From Polymorphobacter megasporae (lineage in GTDB: Bacteria; Pseudomonadota; Alphaproteobacteria; Sphingomonadales; Sphingomonadaceae): a stretch of 64,000 nucleotides of DNA. The position numbers and the translations under genes are program-made. Under the pieces are notes generated by a model, which saw only the letters and a program-made list of their open reading frames with translations, searched no databases and was not told where the DNA came from. The stretch covers positions 744,001 to 808,000 of the forward strand of contig NZ_CP081849.1 in assembly GCF_018982885.2 (NCBI RefSeq), in the 5' to 3' direction. Shown piece by piece: positions 27,363-36,366 of this stretch. Every line of letters starts with the position of its first letter. Within the stretch, counting starts at the first letter, position 1.

Positions 27363-30300
27363 TAAGAAGTTCTCGAGGTTTTCGCCGCTCGTTGGCTCAA
27401 CGACCATCGATCTCGCGGTGAAGCCGATCACCTGTCCCGTCTCAAGCTCGCCCGGAAGGGCATTGGCGCTAAGCTGGATCGAATAGTGGAACGGGCTGTG
27501 GCCGGGAATATGGCGGATCACCGACAGCCGAATCCGATCCTGCTCGTCATACGGGCCGATGCGCTCGCGCCAGCGCGAAAAGATCTTGGTCGCAGCGTCG
27601 TCATTCTCGAAGATGAGGGCGAGGAAGGGCGGATATCCGGGCGCGTTCTGGGCGAAACCGGCGCCGCGCCATTTCGCCTGGTTCCACAGATGGACATCAA
27701 TGACCGATCGCACGCCAAGATCGCGGTGGCTCTCCGCCGTCGATCTGGGCGATGCCGGCGTCGGCGGCCGGTCGGATCGCTCCGCGACAAGCGCTTCGAG
27801 ATCGACGTGCTCGATCGCCGGGCGCGGCGCGCGCGGCGGAAAGATCCGGAGCTGCTTGTCGAGCAGGTCGCCGGGCCGAGTCAGATAGCGACCGATCAAG
27901 CGATGATAGCTTTGCGCGGCCGCCGTCACCAACCCCATGCGACCGAATACCCGCTCCCCCTGGGTCAGCGTGGTGATGGTGCGATCGGCATCCGGGATGA
28001 AGCAGGTGGCGTCGAGCAGCTGTGCGGCGATGTCGAGCCAAAGCGGGCGGATCAGTTCCTGATCGCCGAAGCGGGTCGGCGGCAGGTTCGCGGGCCAGAC
28101 CAGCGATCCCGTCATGCGCTCGCGATCAACCGTGAATCGGGGGGCATCAGCGTCGGCGCTATCAACGATCTCGATCGCGAAGCGCTCGGTGTGCGGCATA
28201 ACGCGATGCTCGATTGTGGTCGCGAAGAACGCCTCGAGGCTGCCGACGAGCGCCTCGGCAGCGAGGATTGCATGATCGCTGCCCGAGTTGCGCACCTCCA
28301 CTTCCATGCCAAGAAGACGGGTCGAGACACGGAACGGCTCGCCCGACGCTTGGAGGATGGCGCCGCTCGGCATGGTGGCCGCCCCAACCGGCTGGCTGGC
28401 CAGCACCGATAGCATGTCGCGCGCGCCCTGGTCGGTCTCGGCCGCGGGGATGCTGCCGTCGGCGCGCAGGACGTCCTCGTAGCCTAGCGTGAAGAGGAGT
28501 GCTGTGCGCGGCATGAACAGCTCTGCCGCCTCGAACAGGTCGGGCCAGCAGGCAAAGCGGGCCAGCTCGGCGTCGCTGAGGTTGATGAGGCGGCTGGCCG
28601 CGGCGATCTCGAGCTCCTGCGCGTCGCGCCGCAACTTCTCGCGGTCCTCGTCGCGGAACGGAAGGGCCTCGATCGTGCCCTTAAACAATCCGATGGCGAC
28701 GATGAAGTCGGGATAATGGTGAAGGTCGAGCGACAGCCACGCCCATGCCTTGGCGACCACGGCGAAACGCGGCGGCAGGCGGTCACCTTCCTCGGCATCG
28801 ATGATCATCGTCGACAGCGCCATGACGCACGTCGCCCGCGCGGCCCACAGCAGGCCCGCGCTGCGATAGGCGTGGATAAGGTAGGACAGCGCGTCTGAGA
28901 ATTCTGCGCTGTGTTCCTTCTTGGTCAGCTGCATCGCGGCCTTGGAGAGCAGCCGGATCATCTCGAAATGCCGGTTCCCGTCGAGGTTCTGGGCGCGCCG
29001 CAGCAGGATCAGCGCGCCATGCGCCTCGCCGGTGCGCGCCGAGACGAACTCGGACAATTTGTCGATCAGCGCTGCATAGGCCGGGTCGTCGCCGGCGACG
29101 CCTTCGGCGACCTCCGCCAGCTTGGCGAAGCGCTCGGCATCGAACTCGCCCATGCCGTCGGCATCGTCGAGGATTTCGGAGAATCCGTGCCAAACCCGCG
29201 ACAGCGCGTCGCCATCGCCCGCCAGCACGGCTTGGTTCATTTCGAGATGCAGCAGCGCGGCGCGCGCTTCGAGCCGGTTATTGGGCCGCTCGCGGTCGGC
29301 GGCCATCGGGCGAAGCAGCGCCGCGATCCACTCGATCCGCCGATCCAGCTGGCAGGCGACGCGATCGAGGTGACCGTGCGTCACCGAATTGAACAGGAGC
29401 TGCCCGAGGTTGACGAGGAAGCCGAGCGTACGCGCATGGCTGGCGTCGGCCGCAAGCGCCTCGACCACCGGATATTCGGTTTCGAGGAAAGCGAAGTCGT
29501 CGAACCACCAATAGGCGGTCCAGATCTGCTCGTAGCGGGCCTCCACGCGCTGGTGGAGGCTGCCGGACTGATCGGCAAGCCGGATGGCGCGCGCGAAGCG
29601 TCCGTCGATCTCGACGCGCGGTCGCTCAAGGCCGCGCGCCAGCTTGGCGGCCAGTAGCGAATCGACGACGCGGTGCTGCTCGACGCCATAGGCGGCCGGG
29701 TCCTCCAGCTCGCGCTCAATCGCCTCGAGCTGCTGGAGCCGGGAATAGTCGGTAGGGCCTAGCTCGCTCGCGTCGGCCACCTCGGTGCCGACGCCGAGAT
29801 AGTTTACCGCGAGGTCCTTGCGGCCGTGCTCGATGACCTGCGCGACGATCCAAGAGCGGTCGAGGATCGTGACGGGCACGCCTGCGCGCACGGAAAGCTC
29901 GGTCTCCAGCGCGGCGCGGTCCTTGGCCCGCGCGGCGCGCGCGGTGACGCAGATAATACGGTTGTAGGTCCGGCCTGTGTCGATCAGGCCCTGAACGTCG
30001 TCCGTCGCCTTCTGTTTCCAGCGCTGCTTGGCGCTGAACGCGAAGGCCCATCGCTCGCGCCCGGAATTGGCCTCGCCCTCGTAATAGAGGCTGCTGATCT
30101 CGTCGGCGACCGGGAAGGTCTCGGTGTCGGCCTTGCTGTCTCCGCCGCCTTCAGGTCCGGTCTGCGGAACGAGGTTGGGGCAGATCGCGCGCTCGGACAG
30201 CTTGCGGCAAAATATCTCAAAGTCGTGGGTCTCGTTGCGCTGGGTCAGCGTATCGAGGTGGAAGGCGAGCAGCGGCGCATCGAGTTGATAATCGGTTCGG

Positions 30301-30443
30301 TCGCGCGTGTCCGAATAGAATTCGGGGCGCAGTCCGCGCATGAAGCGCGACGGCAGGATGCCGCGCTCCGCGCCCCGATCATCGTCCACTGACTCACCGT
30401 CCGCCATCATACAGAGATAGGATTGGCGGCGCCCGACGTCCAC
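27336..30443 (-). CDS. Large protein with N-terminal restriction-endonuclease-like domain, C-terminus replaced by IS sequence
   Basis: The present frame gives 1035 residues from a GTG at 30443 (ATGs at 30410 and 30407 are alternatives); the last few residues are encoded by the IS end. Residues 74-205 resemble a PD-(D/E)xK nuclease-like module: FEIFCRKL with Glu76, TGPEGGGDSKADTETFPV with Asp102 and Glu109, AFAFSAKQRW with Lys139, then ILDRSWI. The remaining 800 residues are helical and TPR-like, without a P-loop. By layout it is a nuclease effector with a long sensor arm, as in many conflict systems; no experimental counterpart is known to me. It follows the gene at 30472-31796 by 28 bases. 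Loss of the natural last 66 residues may inactivate it. Confidence 0.7.
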   Translation of the reverse strand: MDVGRRQSYLCMMADGESVDDDRGAERGILPSRFMRGLRPEFYSDTRDRTDYQLDAPLLAFHLDTLTQRNETHDFEIFCRKLSERAICPNLVPQTGPEGGGDSKADTETFPVADEISSLYYEGEANSGRERWAFAFSAKQRWKQKATDDVQGLIDTGRTYNRIICVTARAARAKDRAALETELSVRAGVPVTILDRSWIVAQVIEHGRKDLAVNYLGVGTEVADASELGPTDYSRLQQLEAIERELEDPAAYGVEQHRVVDSLLAAKLARGLERPRVEIDGRFARAIRLADQSGSLHQRVEARYEQIWTAYWWFDDFAFLETEYPVVEALAADASHARTLGFLVNLGQLLFNSVTHGHLDRVACQLDRRIEWIAALLRPMAADRERPNNRLEARAALLHLEMNQAVLAGDGDALSRVWHGFSEILDDADGMGEFDAERFAKLAEVAEGVAGDDPAYAALIDKLSEFVSARTGEAHGALILLRRAQNLDGNRHFEMIRLLSKAAMQLTKKEHSAEFSDALSYLIHAYRSAGLLWAARATCVMALSTMIIDAEEGDRLPPRFAVVAKAWAWLSLDLHHYPDFIVAIGLFKGTIEALPFRDEDREKLRRDAQELEIAAASRLINLSDAELARFACWPDLFEAAELFMPRTALLFTLGYEDVLRADGSIPAAETDQGARDMLSVLASQPVGAATMPSGAILQASGEPFRVSTRLLGMEVEVRNSGSDHAILAAEALVGSLEAFFATTIEHRVMPHTERFAIEIVDSADADAPRFTVDRERMTGSLVWPANLPPTRFGDQELIRPLWLDIAAQLLDATCFIPDADRTITTLTQGERVFGRMGLVTAAAQSYHRLIGRYLTRPGDLLDKQLRIFPPRAPRPAIEHVDLEALVAERSDRPPTPASPRSTAESHRDLGVRSVIDVHLWNQAKWRGAGFAQNAPGYPPFLALIFENDDAATKIFSRWRERIGPYDEQDRIRLSVIRHIPGHSPFHYSIQLSANALPGELETGQVIGFTARSMVVEPTSGENLENFLEPDSKVHQ

Positions 30444-30471
30444 GCGTCACCGTGATCTGCCGGAGGAAGGC

Positions 30472-31796
30472 TCAGTTGCCGGCGCCGGGATATTCATCGA
30501 TGTCGTGCCTGTGCTCGACCATGACGCCCTCCACGAAGAAGACGAGATCGGCGCGGATGGCGACGGCTCGTGCCATGTCCTCGCCGGTCCATGCCACGGT
30601 GTCGAGATAGACGAGATCCTCCGAACTGCCGGGCTGGCCGGCGGCGTCGAGACCAATGCCGACGATGAAGCGCGCGTCCGGCCGCGCCGCCTTGGCGGCG
30701 TAGCAGCGGAGCATCAATTCGCGCGAGCGGTGCACGCGATACGCGGCATATTCGGCTTGAGGCGCTCCCGGTCCGATCAGCAGCACGTAATGGACCTCAG
30801 GATGTTCGGAGGGGAGCAGCGATCCGATCCAACCGCCGCCGGCGCGGACAGCGCGCTCCTCGATCGCCTGTGAGAGGAAGCGGCGACGGAGGCGGCTTTC
30901 GGACGCCATGATCCGCACCACACGCTCATAGTCGTTCATGGCGAGGTCGTTGCCGAACTCCAGCTGTTCGGCCAGGAATTGGCCGGTGACATATTCGATC
31001 AGCCGGTCCCAGGTGCGGTGCGCGGTGTTGAGGCGCGCCCTTCGCGGAACGGCGCCTGCTTCTCGACTTGCCGCCAAAGGTCGGGCTCAAGTACGAACGG
31101 CTCTGCCTCGGCGGGCAAGGTGCGATTATTGTGAAGATAGTATGCAAGCAGATCGGCCTCGCTACGCGCGCGCTTAAACAGGCCCTTCGCGGCGAGCGCT
31201 TCCTTGGCGACGAGATAGGCGACGACATCGCTGATCGTGTCGAGCTCCGCGAGAACCAGCGCCAGCGCATCGGCGTCGAACACATGGAGAAATCCCCGCG
31301 CCTTGCTGACGGTGCCGATGCGCAGCGGAACCGCGGCGTCGGCGATTGTCAGGTCGATCCCGAGCATCGGCTGTCCGGTCTCGCGCCGGCAGCGCTCAGC
31401 GGCGCCGGTCGCCACGCATATGCGATGAACGCGCATGTCGGCGGGCACCGGCAGCGCGATTGGCAGCCGGTCCTGCGCCTTGGCGTCTAGGAAGACCTGA
31501 TCGGGATAAGTCAGTAACCAGCGCTCAGCTTGGCGCACCTGATGCGCGGAGGTGCCAATCGCGCGCGAGAACCAACGCCGCCAGTCGAGCATGGCATCGC
31601 CGGTGTCGGGATAGACGCAGCTCTTGTCCGAGAAGAGCAGCACGTCATTGCGGAACACGACCATCAAGTCGGTCAGCTCCTTGGACGGCGCGCGGTAAAG
31701 ATTGGGGTAGGTCCACAATCGCAGGAAAGAGCGCTCGCACAAGCGTGCGAGGATCGCCTCCGACTCAGTCAGGCCACCGGATTTCTGGAACCGCAT
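30472..31796 (-). pseudogene. Nuclease-like protein broken by one frameshift
   Basis: Two overlapping frames together encode one protein of about 441 residues. From the ATG at 31796 the first frame gives KSGGLTESEAILARLCERSF, then a compact acidic/Lys motif (KELTDLMVVF, NDVLLFSDK; Glu40, Asp43, Asp51, Lys58) that looks like a PD-(D/E)xK core. It runs out after FREG near 31043. The next frame continues with ARLNTAHRTWDRLIEYVTGQ to the stop at 30472. The total length is two bases over a multiple of three, so one base is missing, most simply a G lost from a G run (GAAGGGGCG to GAAGGGCG). Similar undivided proteins exist in other bacteria. It pairs with the downstream large gene. Confidence 0.72.
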
Positions 31797-31940
31797 GCGA
31801 GTGACGCTAGCGCAAGCGAGAGCACGCGTCCGCGACCACGTCACATATGATGGGCGCGGATCGCCGCCGGCCGGAGCTAGAGCTTCCCGGAACGGGTTCA
31901 GCGCAGACCGAGCCTCGTCAGATTGCTATACGAGGCGTCG

Positions 31941-32769
31941 ATGGAGACGCGCGAGCAATTCGATGGGACGAGCGTGTTGCTGGAGCGGCTGCCGGAAATC
32001 CGCGGCGCGCCGGTAGGCCTGTGCATCTATTGCGGCGCCGATCGCTATTCGGCCGATGGCGGGCCTCTTCGCGAGGAGCATATCGTCCCCTTCTCGATCA
32101 ACGGCCGCTACACGCTGCCCGAAGCGAGCTGCCAAGCGTGCGAGCAGATCACGGGACGCACCGAGGCGCTCGTTATGCGAGGCGGTTTCCGGGCGGTGCG
32201 GGAATATCTCCAATTCCAATCTCGCACGAAGCAGCGGCCGACACATCTCCCGCTGTTCGGGATCAACGGCGATCCCAACGCCAAGGTCATGGTGCCTGTC
32301 GCGGACTACCCTGTGACCTGGATGATCCCGCGCTTCTCGCTTCCCGGCATCCTGATGCCGCCCGGTACGGTGCAGTCCGGTCACCCCAAGCCGTGGACCC
32401 AGGCGATCAACTATGATGCCGAAAAGCTAGGAGCGCTTGGCATCAAGCGGTTCAATTCGAATGCCATGGACATGTTCGCGTTCGTCCGGATGCTCGCCAA
32501 GGTCGGTCACGCGCTCGCAATTATGCGATTCGGACCGAACCATTTCGTGCCCTTCCTGCGGCATATGATCCGGCATGATGCCGGGCCAGAGGCCTATCAG
32601 TATGTGGGAGGAGCCCCAGAACGCCCGCACGACAGCGGGGAACTGCACGGCCTCACGATCAAGACGCTCGCGGTCGGCGCGCGGCGGCTGATCGCTGCCG
32701 AGATCAGGTTGTTCGCGACCTTCGGAGCGCCGATTCACCTGGGTGATAGTGGGCGAGGTCGTGCCGTGA
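31941..32769 (+). pseudogene. HNH-type zinc nuclease-like gene, frameshifted near its 3' end
   Basis: From the ATG at 31941 (GAGG six bases upstream) the frame encodes a metal-binding HNH-like core: LCIYCG (Cys28, Cys31), REEHIVPF (Glu46, His47) and ASCQACEQITG (Cys64, Cys67). The rest is a mixed domain. Near 32732 the frame shifts: the annotated frame runs on into antisense sequence, while the alternative frame ends sensibly with TWVIVGEVVP and a TGA at 32767-32769, one base before the stop of the converging gene. The span is one base over a multiple of three. Only about 12 terminal residues are affected, so the nuclease core may still work. It diverges from the gene at 30472-31796. Confidence 0.68.
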
Positions 32770-32770
32770 A

Positions 32771-34002
32771 TCAGACCGCGCGACCGGGTCCGCCCGGTTC
32801 GCGGAGGGTATCGCTGAAAGGCGGATCGTCGACCTGGGCATCGACCGGAACAAGCGTGCGCCACCAGCTGAGCAAGGCACCCGCGTCAGATAGGCAAAGA
32901 AGTGCAGGAGCATTGGGGTATCGGCGACTGCCCAGGTTGCACCCAGCGCTCCTGCGCCAAGGCCGGTCGGGACTTCCTCGGCGACCCCGTCGAACGTGTC
33001 GGGCGGATGGCACATCGGGAATGGGAACGGCGTCCCGTCGTGCAGCGCGCGCGACCGCAACTTGTAGACCTGCTTGATGGCAGCCGTGCATTTGTCGGGC
33101 GCGAAGTCGAACTGGCCATATCGAGGCCGGGCATCGGGCGGGCCGGGAGCGAAGGCCTGCAGGAACCCCACGAACTTGCCGGTCGATCCGATTATCCCCT
33201 TGAGGATCCTGGCGACTTTTGGAACGAGCGCCTCGCGTTCGTGCTTCACCAGCAGCGAGACAAGCGACGGGAACGTTGCCGCCAACCGCTCTGCAGGTGT
33301 GGCGACCTCTCCGTCCCACTAGTTCGCCGCTGTCTCGACCGCCGATACGAGCAGCAGCCATGCGGTCTCGGGTGCGGAGTCCGCGATCCAGAGGGCGTTC
33401 TGGTAGAGCCGCGCTGCCTTGATCAGGGCAGTCGCCGCTGTTGGCGAGAGCAGCGGAAAGGTGGCGAGGCCGGCGAGGTTGCGGAGGTCGCGCTGACCGG
33501 CGAGGCGCGGAATCTGCGGTGCCTGGTTGGTGGTGGGCAGCAGCGGGACATAGGACGCGTCGTGTGCGCGCGGCCTGCCGAGCGGATCGCCGTTTTCGCC
33601 GAACTCGCGGTCGACTGGTCCGGCAACGAGCCGGGCCTCGAGCAGTAGCGACGCGAGGGCGGTGACCTCATCGAACAGGTTTCCACCATGATAGTGATCA
33701 TCGCTGGTGACGAGCGGGACGCCCGCCTCGGGCGGGAGCGCGAGCCCGACGCGCAGCACCACGCCGGGCTTGAGATCATACATCGACCCGCGCCGCGTCG
33801 AGGCAACCGCGTTGAGGAAGCTGTAGGGACCGAATCCGTAGGCCTCGGCAACGAACCAGGCGTCGGAATAGAGACGCATCTCGACGATCTGAGACGGGAG
33901 TGTCCCGGTGCGGACGGCCTGCCAGTTGCGCCAGCTGCGCGGCTCGGGAATGGCCTCGGTGCGGGGACGCGACTCTCGATCGTCTGCGGATCTGTCGCTC
34001 AT
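32771..34002 (-). pseudogene. HEPN-like protein with an in-frame stop and a frameshift
   Basis: The reading frame starts at the ATG at 34002, overlapping the preceding gene (ATGA). It is interrupted by TAG at 33319-33321 after LLLVSAVETAAN and continues in the same frame as WDGEVATPAERLAATFPSL. After FFAYLTR near 32880 a one-base loss moves it to GALLSWWRTLVP and the stop at 32771. The reconstructed product is about 410 residues. The C-terminal half contains YKLRSRALHDGTPFP, with the R-x4-H spacing typical of HEPN ribonucleases, near residue 310. It is the last gene of a four-gene operon. With two lesions, a full-length product is not expected. Confidence 0.7.
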
Positions 34003-34799
34003 GCGCGCGATCTCCGATCGTGATCGCTATCTCCGATCACGGCATCGAGCGCCCGGAGAAGGCGCTCGCCGATCTCGACCACGGTGGCGAGGTCGCAGAT
34101 CAATTGCCCGTGGAAGCGCATTGGATGAGCCTCCTCGCCAAAGGAATGCATGATGTAGGGCTCGAACACGCCGACGTGTTCCTGGTCAACGCCGAGTTCA
34201 CCGAAGCGTCGCCAGTCCCGATCGGTAGCAGCGGCGGATCGCGCCGCCTCGAGCGCCGCGAACTCCTCCTGTGCCGCTGGGCCGAGCTGGCGCGGCGGGA
34301 TGTAGAGCGGGATGCGGTGCGCCAACGCATGCCGATACCCTTCGAGATAGGCAAACCATTCGTCATGACCGGCGAGATAGGTTTGAAGATCGTGGGGCAG
34401 CGAGTTCCGTAAGACATCACTCTTCGGCGTCAGTCCGATGCGCATTGGCGCGAGTGGCCGGCCTTGGTGGTCGCGAACGTCGCATTCGATACACCAAATA
34501 TGGGCGAGGTTGTCGATCGCTCCGTAGATGTTGACCACGAACGTCTGGATGAAGGCGGTGGCGTCCATCAGGGCCAACCGGCCTGGCTGACGGTCATCAG
34601 GCGGGACGCTGGCAAATACGCGGTCGAGGCAGTGCTGGAGCATGTTCAGGCGTCGACTGAAGCCATGCTCGGCGAATTCCTTGGCGCGCTCGGTGGCAAA
34701 GGCGCGGGTGAGGATCGCCGTCGTCAGATCATCGCTACGATCGGCCCACTCCCGGTAGGCGGCGTCTAGCTGCGAGAGCTGGTCGGAGCTGTAGGTCAT
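33999..34799 (-). CDS. HEPN-like helical protein in the island operon
   Basis: A 266-residue, mostly helical, cytoplasmic protein. I start at the ATG at 34799, which overlaps the upstream stop (ATGA). The motif GYRHALAHRIPLYIPP (Arg156-x4-His161) near the middle has the R-x4-6-H spacing of HEPN nuclease domains, preceded by VVNIYGAIDNLAHIW, a hydrophobic helix that pairs with it in such folds. HEPN proteins are often RNases in toxin and abortive-infection systems. The family match is inferred from motif and helical content, not from a close relative. Its stop overlaps the next gene (ATGA). Confidence 0.65.
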   Translation of the reverse strand: MTYSSDQLSQLDAAYREWADRSDDLTTAILTRAFATERAKEFAEHGFSRRLNMLQHCLDRVFASVPPDDRQPGRLALMDATAFIQTFVVNIYGAIDNLAHIWCIECDVRDHQGRPLAPMRIGLTPKSDVLRNSLPHDLQTYLAGHDEWFAYLEGYRHALAHRIPLYIPPRQLGPAAQEEFAALEAARSAAATDRDWRRFGELGVDQEHVGVFEPYIMHSFGEEAHPMRFHGQLICDLATVVEIGERLLRALDAVIGDSDHDRRSRA

Positions 34800-35428
34800 G
34801 GATCGAGGTCGATGAATTCGAGGAACAGCGCGCGCGCATAGTGGATTCCGGCACGACGCATCCGCCACACCGCAGCGACGATCATCAACGCGAGCGCCGC
34901 CAGAAGGCCGGGCTGGTCGCGATGGGCATAGATGCACCACAGCAGGGCGATTGTCAGCGCGGCGACAAGCCCCCTGCAGAGGCCATAGGTGCGATTGGCG
35001 ATGTCGATCCGCATCGATCGGCCGGCGGTGCGCACCCGCGCGTAGGCGCGCGTGGTGATCGCCCGCCACACGTCGCGGTTCAGCCCGGTAATGTTCGCGG
35101 GTTCGCCTTCCATCGCCGTAACGCCTGCCTGAAGCGCGCCGCGTTGCGCAGGAGAGACCAGCGACTGGCTTTCCTCAAGCACGAGGTTTGTCGGAAGCCC
35201 GCATCTTGGCCAGATCGCGAGCTCGATAAGATTGCCGAGGGCCTGTACAAGATGGCCGAACACGAAGGCGATGAGGACGAAGAGGCCGAGGTCGCCGACA
35301 GTGAGGCCGTCGCTCCCGAGCATCGAGCGGAACGGCGACGCCTCCGCCGCAAGCAGCAGGGTGAGTACGGTGCCCGGAATGATGATCCCGGTGATTTCGT
35401 ACGGGTCGAAGCCCTTCGCCACCTCCAC
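34796..35428 (-). CDS. Membrane protein in the island operon
   Basis: A 210-residue protein with two N-terminal membrane segments (residues 12-30, ITGIIIPGTVLTLLLAAEA, and 44-70), a soluble middle of about 75 residues, and two C-terminal segments (roughly 150-195). The first start codon is GTG at 35428. It lies five bases after the MBL-fold gene and overlaps the HEPN-like gene. A membrane partner in a nuclease/HEPN operon could serve as an effector that damages the membrane or as an anchor, which is inference. Confidence 0.65.
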   Translation of the reverse strand: MEVAKGFDPYEITGIIIPGTVLTLLLAAEASPFRSMLGSDGLTVGDLGLFVLIAFVFGHLVQALGNLIELAIWPRCGLPTNLVLEESQSLVSPAQRGALQAGVTAMEGEPANITGLNRDVWRAITTRAYARVRTAGRSMRIDIANRTYGLCRGLVAALTIALLWCIYAHRDQPGLLAALALMIVAAVWRMRRAGIHYARALFLEFIDLDP

Positions 35429-35433
35429 GACGG

Positions 35434-36366
35434 CTAGCGGCTCGCGAAAACGGACGCGCCTAAGGCGACGAGCGTGCTGGACGCCGGTGCGCCGAAGATC
35501 TGTCCGAGCGCTGCCGGCTGCGGCGGGAAGACGCGCTTCGAGGGAGTGACGAGATAATGTCCGTTGTGGTCAACGTCGATCGTGATCGTGCCGTCGCAAC
35601 GCGTCGTCATGACTTTGCGCAAAGGCTGTCCAAGCAGTCCCGCCGGCTTGGAGTGATCGGGGATGCCGGTGGTGCGCGTCGCATACCAGCCGTTGGTCTC
35701 TTGCGTGCCATGCTGCTTGCGCCCGTCGGAGAAGATCGTGAGCTGCGGACGGCACAGGGAGAACATCTCCTCGCAGCAGCCGTTCTCGCGCCCGTGGTGC
35801 GAGGCGACATAGACGTTGACGGTCGTGAGCCAGGCGCGGAACGTTGGGATTGACAAGAGCCTGCGCCAGCCCGCCCGCTCGAGGTCGCCCCCGAACAGGA
35901 TGGTAAAGCGGCCGAAGCGCACGAACACAGCGAGGCTGAGGTTGTTGGTGTCGTCGAAATCGGCGCCGTATCGGTTCCAGAAAGCCTGCCATTGGACACC
36001 GCCAAGACCATGCGACCAGTCGCCAACGAGGCCGTTGCCGAACAGTTGGAGGATGTCGGCCGCGGCGGAAACGCCGTCGCGCATCCCACATTCCGCCTTC
36101 ATCGCGCGCAGCGCGCGCGCGTCAACAGTCGGGTTGCTTACGACCGCACCGAGCGCACAGGCGCGCCATAGATACGACAGATCCTCGCAATGATCCTCGT
36201 CGAGGTTCATGAGCATGAGGGTGTCGATGCGCTGGCCACTATAGGTCACGGAAGGAAACCACGGCTGGTCGAGATTGAGGCCGCAATCGAGCATAAGGCG
36301 ATGCCCACCCGATCCGGTAATAACGGTGCAGCCGCCATGGCCGACGTCGTGAACCTCGATGCGCAT
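35434..36366 (-). CDS. MBL-fold (ComEC-like) hydrolase in the island operon
   Basis: A 310-residue metallo-beta-lactamase-fold protein. I start at ATG 36366, where MRIEVHDVGHGGCTVI begins the fold; upstream codons do not look like protein. HRLMLDCGLN is the second strand. The metal motif reads NLDEDH (Asn54, Asp56, Asp58, His59) instead of HxHxDH, so the first two histidines are replaced. FGGDLERAGW and VASHHGRENG follow, and these are usual for the ComEC-like branch. It heads the four-gene operon 36366-32771. Such proteins occur with predicted nucleases in several defence contexts; its substrate is unknown. Confidence 0.78.
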   Translation of the reverse strand: MRIEVHDVGHGGCTVITGSGGHRLMLDCGLNLDQPWFPSVTYSGQRIDTLMLMNLDEDHCEDLSYLWRACALGAVVSNPTVDARALRAMKAECGMRDGVSAAADILQLFGNGLVGDWSHGLGGVQWQAFWNRYGADFDDTNNLSLAVFVRFGRFTILFGGDLERAGWRRLLSIPTFRAWLTTVNVYVASHHGRENGCCEEMFSLCRPQLTIFSDGRKQHGTQETNGWYATRTTGIPDHSKPAGLLGQPLRKVMTTRCDGTITIDVDHNGHYLVTPSKRVFPPQPAALGQIFGAPASSTLVALGASVFASR

